NCBI RefSeq assembly: GCF_003287935.1
Contig: NZ_CP030287.1
Coordinates: 8,140,532-8,183,339 of the forward strand
Source of the DNA: Streptomyces sp. ICC1
GTDB lineage: Bacteria; Actinomycetota; Actinomycetes; Streptomycetales; Streptomycetaceae
Direction: 5' to 3'
DNA length: 42,808 nt
Shown here: positions 40,232 to 42,808 of the stretch, piece by piece
How positions within the stretch are numbered: position 1 is the first letter of the stretch
How the letters are laid out: each line of letters starts with the position of its first letter
Program-made: the position numbers and the translations under genes
The notes under the pieces: generated by a model
What the model was told of the DNA's origin: nothing
Databases searched by the model: none
What the model saw: only the letters and a program-made list of their open reading frames with translations

Positions 40232-40666
40232 ATGGGCGGCGAAGTGGCGACCACGACCAGTCGGCTCTCGGATCTCGACTGGCTGCTCAGCGGCCTGGTC
40301 CAGCGGGTGCCGTACACGCGCAGCGCGGTGCTGCTGACCGCCGACGGGCTCGTCACGTGCGTCCACGGGCTCGACGCCGACAGCGCCGACCACCTGGCCG
40401 CGCTGGCCTCCGGGCTGTACTCGCTCGGGCGCAGCGCCGGTTCCCGGTTCGCGGACGGAGCCGAGGTCCGCCAGGTGGTGGTCGAGCTCGACACCGCCCT
40501 CGTCTTCGTGTCGGCGGCCGGATCCGGCACCTGCCTCGCGGTGTTGGCGGACCGGGAGGCCGACGCGGGCGTACTCGGCTACGAGATGGCGATGCTGGTC
40601 AAGAGCGTGCGCCCGTACCTGGCGGCCCCGCCGAGGCGGCCCGCCGCCGCCGACGCGGAGCGATGA
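40232..40666 (+). CDS. cvnB: Roadblock/LC7 domain protein CvnB
   Basis: Second conservon component, a 144-residue roadblock/LC7 protein thought to act as partner or GTPase activator for CvnD. Typical sequence: DLDWLLSGLVQRVPYTRSAV, LLTADGLVTCVHGLDADSAD and CLAVLADREADAGVLGYEMA. ATG 40232 follows AAGGAG at a spacing of 10. GTG 40181, which overlaps the cvnA stop, would add 17 residues. Its stop overlaps the next start in an ATGA. Confidence 0.92.
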   Translation: MGGEVATTTSRLSDLDWLLSGLVQRVPYTRSAVLLTADGLVTCVHGLDADSADHLAALASGLYSLGRSAGSRFADGAEVRQVVVELDTALVFVSAAGSGTCLAVLADREADAGVLGYEMAMLVKSVRPYLAAPPRRPAAADAER

Positions 40667-41088
40667 GGGCGCGCACGAGGGGGGCACCGGAGGCGGGGGC
40701 GCCGCGTGACACACCGTGGCTGGACGATTCGGCGGGCCGTGTGATGCGCCCGTACACGGCGAGCGGCGGGCGGACCCGACCGGCCGTCGCGCTCGACCTG
40801 CTGTCGCTGGTGACGGCAACCGGCGTGCGCCCGCGCGGGCCGCTGGGCGCGGAGCACGCGCTCGCGCTCCGGATGTGCGCGGGCGCGGCGGCGGTGACCG
40901 TCGCCGAGGTGGCGGGGCACCTGCGGCTGCCCGCGGTCGTGGTCAAGGTGCTGCTGTCCGACCTGATGGAGCACGGGGCCGTGACCGTGCGGGCGCCGCG
41001 CTTCCCGAGCCCGGGCGCCGGCTCGTTCGCCGACGACGACCAGTCCCTGCTCCGGGCGGTGCTCGATGGCCTGCGCAAACGGCTCTGA
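40663..41088 (+). CDS. cvnC: DUF742 protein CvnC
   Basis: Third conservon component, 141 residues, DUF742. It contains RVMRPYTASGGRTRPAVALD, the family start, then a winged-helix-like region (AAAVTVAEVAGHLRLPAVVV and KVLLSDLMEHGAVTV). DUF742 proteins are thought to bridge the sensor and the GTPase. ATG 40663 overlaps the cvnB stop, and the end overlaps cvnD by 23 bases. Confidence 0.9.
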   Translation: MRARTRGAPEAGAPRDTPWLDDSAGRVMRPYTASGGRTRPAVALDLLSLVTATGVRPRGPLGAEHALALRMCAGAAAVTVAEVAGHLRLPAVVVKVLLSDLMEHGAVTVRAPRFPSPGAGSFADDDQSLLRAVLDGLRKRL

Positions 41089-41683
41089 GGCACCCGCCCA
41101 CGAGGCCCCCGCGACCTTGAAGATCCTGGTCGCGGGCGGTTTCGGGGCGGGCAAGACCACCTTCGTGGGGGCGGTGAGCGAGATCGAGCCGCTGAGCACC
41201 GAGGAACTGCTCAGCGGGTTGAGCGAGGCCGCCGACCCGCTGGACGGCATCGAGGCGAAGACGTCCACGACCGTGGCGCTGGACTTCGGCAGGATCACGC
41301 TGGACGGGCGGCACGTGCTCTACCTCTTCGGCACGCCCGGCCAGCAGCGCTTCTGGTTCCTGTGGGAGGAGCTGTGCGCGGGCGCGCTGGGGGCGGTGGT
41401 GCTCGCCGACACGCGCCGCCTCGCCGACTGCTTCCCCGCCGTGGACTTCTTCGAGCGGCGCGGGATCGGCTTCGTCCTCGCCGTCAACGAGTTCGACGGC
41501 GGCCACCGCTACGGCGCCGACGAGGTGCGCGAGGCGGTGGGGCTCGGGCCGGACGTGCCCGTCGTACGGTGCGACGCGCGACTGCCGAGCTCCGGCACGG
41601 GGGCGCTGGCCGCCCTCGTCCACCACCTGCTGTCGGCGGCGGAGCCTGCGGCGCACGCCAGGTCCGCGAAGTATCCGGAGTGA
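41066..41683 (+). CDS. cvnD: Conservon small GTPase CvnD
   Basis: Ras-like/Mgl-type GTPase of 205 residues. G1 VAGGFGAGKTTFVGAVSEIE, a Thr-rich switch I (KTSTTVALDFGRI), G3 YLFGTPGQQRFWFLWEEL with the DxxG position replaced by GTPGQ as in other CvnD proteins, and G4 AVNEFDGG (NxxD). ATG 41066 lies inside cvnC and keeps the short N-terminal extension common to the family. It closes the classical cvnABCD unit. Confidence 0.93.
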   Translation: MACANGSEAPAHEAPATLKILVAGGFGAGKTTFVGAVSEIEPLSTEELLSGLSEAADPLDGIEAKTSTTVALDFGRITLDGRHVLYLFGTPGQQRFWFLWEELCAGALGAVVLADTRRLADCFPAVDFFERRGIGFVLAVNEFDGGHRYGADEVREAVGLGPDVPVVRCDARLPSSGTGALAALVHHLLSAAEPAAHARSAKYPE

Positions 41684-41714
41684 CGGGATCCGAACGGAAT
41701 TCGGGGGAGACGAC

Positions 41715-42260
41715 ATGGCCTACTACGAGTCGACCGGGCACCTGCTGCTCACGCCTGTGGATCGGGAGGCGCCGGCGCGTGTGGTGCGGCTGCGCGAACT
41801 GGGCCTGGGCGAGCGGGCGGACGGCGAACTGGACGCGTTCGCGCGGCGGGTCGCGGGCGCGCTGGACGCGCCGTACGCGGGGATCAACTTCATCAGCGAG
41901 GAACGGCAGTTCTTCGCCGGCCTGCACCACGCGCCCGAGGCCCCGGCGAGCGGCTACCCGGCGCGGGTGCTCGCCCGGGACCACGGCTACTGCCCGTACG
42001 TGGTGGTGCGCCGACGCGCGCTGGTGCTGGAGGACGTACGGGACTTCGCGCGCTTCGCGGGCAACGCGGTCGTGGACGAGAGCGGGGTGCGCTCCTACGC
42101 GGGCGCGCCGGTGATCGACCGGCGCGGGATCGTGCTGGGGACGGTGTGCGCGGTGGACGTGGTGCCGAGGCGGTGGGGGCTGGCGGGACTGGCGGCGGTG
42201 AAGGAGCTGGCGGCCGAGCTGGTGGAGCTGGTGCACGAGCGGGAGGACCGCTGCGGGTGA
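41715..42260 (+). CDS. GAF domain protein, fifth conservon gene
   Basis: A 181-residue single GAF domain. It includes AGALDAPYAGINFISEERQF near residue 45, then DHGYCPYVVVRRRALVLEDV and YAGAPVIDRRGIVLGTVCAV. A Cys pair (GYC and VCAV positions) could bind a cofactor, but this is not certain. ATG 41715 lies 31 bases after cvnD with a GGGGGAG site, so it is probably co-transcribed. Conservons often carry a variable fifth gene, such as a cytochrome P450 or a regulator; a GAF sensor is a plausible ligand- or redox-sensing input. Confidence 0.87.
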   Translation: MAYYESTGHLLLTPVDREAPARVVRLRELGLGERADGELDAFARRVAGALDAPYAGINFISEERQFFAGLHHAPEAPASGYPARVLARDHGYCPYVVVRRRALVLEDVRDFARFAGNAVVDESGVRSYAGAPVIDRRGIVLGTVCAVDVVPRRWGLAGLAAVKELAAELVELVHEREDRCG

Positions 42261-42386
42261 AGGGCCCCACCGCCCGCTGCCCGCTGCCTGCGGCTCGGGG
42301 GGTGATCGTCATCGGGGGCGATTGTCAGTGGCCGGGTCTACGGTCGGAGACGAGGGAGCACCGGTGGCTGGAGAGGAGTCGCGGGG

Positions 42387-42749
42387 ATGGCCACGACAGC
42401 AGGGGACGTCAGGGAGATCGCATTGTCGCTGCCGGACAGCAGCGAGAAGCTCGCCTGGGGCATGCCGACGTTCCGGGTCGGCGGGAAGAACGGCAAGATC
42501 TTCGCCGCCCTGGCCGAGGACGACACCTCGATCGGGGTGAAGTGCCCCGTGGAGGAGCGGGCCGAGCTGATCGCGGCGGAGCCGGAGAAGTTCTTCATAC
42601 GTCCGGGTCACGACGACAACTACGCCTGGCTGCGGGTCCGGCTGGCGGCGGTGGAGGACGCGGCGGAGCTGCGCTCGATCCTGACCGACTCCTGGCTCCA
42701 GGCGGCCCCCAAGCGCCTCGCCGCGGCCCACCCGGAACTGGGCGGCTGA
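42387..42749 (+). CDS. MmcQ/YjbR family protein
   Basis: A 120-residue CyaY-like fold protein of the MmcQ/YjbR family. The conserved start is DVREIALSLPDSSEKLAWGM followed by PTFRVGGKNGKIFAALAEDD. The conserved core continues VKCPVEERAELIAAEPEKFF and ends DDNYAWLRVRLAAVED. Biochemical function is unknown; some are proposed to bind DNA. ATG 42387 has GAGAGGAG upstream. The gene is complete, ending 39 bases before the adapter-like tail of the window. Confidence 0.9.
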   Translation: MATTAGDVREIALSLPDSSEKLAWGMPTFRVGGKNGKIFAALAEDDTSIGVKCPVEERAELIAAEPEKFFIRPGHDDNYAWLRVRLAAVEDAAELRSILTDSWLQAAPKRLAAAHPELGG

Positions 42750-42788
42750 GGGGCGGGGCCGCGGCGCCGGGGCGGCGGCCGGCATCCC

Positions 42789-42808
42789 CTGTCTCTTATA
42801 CCCACCTC
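42789..42808 (+). other. Nextera adapter read-through at the 3' end
   Basis: The last 20 bases, ctgtctcttatacccacctc, agree with the reverse-complement Nextera mosaic end plus following base at 18 positions. True genomic sequence probably stops at or before 42788. Confidence 0.9.

Overview
The window reads as chromosomal DNA of a Streptomyces or close relative. It is strongly GC-rich, GTG starts are frequent, and shadow ORFs are long. Families typical of the genus are present: a conservon, SoxR, a Tat pair next to a Ski2-like helicase, PUFA/enediyne-type PKS parts and many TetR regulators. Most intact genes are ordinary, but the order is not trustworthy as one native locus.

Layout: (1) 0-5.8 kb: tyrA, cmk, plsC-like and der on +, then two conserved actinobacterial genes on -. 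(2) 5.9-6.4 kb: a truncated vitamin K epoxide reductase gene ending in a possible IS end. (3) 6.4-12.3 kb, all on -: TetR, helicase, lipid kinase, tatC, tatA. (4) 12.5-18.6 kb: a tightly coupled + operon of a dehydratase-phosphopantetheinyl transferase fusion, acyl carrier protein, alpha/beta hydrolase, glycosyltransferase and zinc-ribbon methyltransferase. It looks like the tailoring end of a polyketide or glycolipid cluster whose ketosynthase is absent. (5) 18.7-24.6 kb: a decapitated BKACE-like gene, soxR, and an acyl-CoA module (MaoC hydratase, two TetRs, acyl-CoA dehydrogenase, Zn alcohol dehydrogenase) with visible operators. (6) 24.6-27.3 kb: an aldehyde dehydrogenase scrap, a sequencing-adapter match, a broken L,D-transpeptidase, an intact polysaccharide deacetylase and a broken serine hydrolase. 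(7) 27.4-33.9 kb: secreted protein, orphan solute-binding lipoprotein, SUKH protein, a DUF192 fusion, a repeat peptide, malQ and a small membrane protein. (8) 33.9-38.1 kb: MarR with two EamA transporters, a truncated LysR and a metallo-beta-lactamase-fold hydrolase. (9) 38.4-42.7 kb: a conservon (cvnABCD plus GAF protein) and an MmcQ/YjbR protein.

The main caution is that Illumina Nextera adapter sequence is embedded at 24709-24741 (31 of 33 bases) and at the 3' end 42789-42808 (18 of 20). A degraded look-alike lies at 30774-30807, exactly where a DUF192 domain is fused to an unrelated N-terminus. At least seven genes stop or start abruptly (VKOR, BKACE, ALDH, Ldt, serine hydrolase, DUF192, LysR). 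The simplest reading is a chimeric or error-laden sequence made of true Streptomyces blocks, so gene neighbourhoods across those points should not be used for functional inference. The most biologically interesting intact block is the 12.5-18.6 kb operon. The repeat peptide upstream of malQ and several near-perfect operators are the next best leads.
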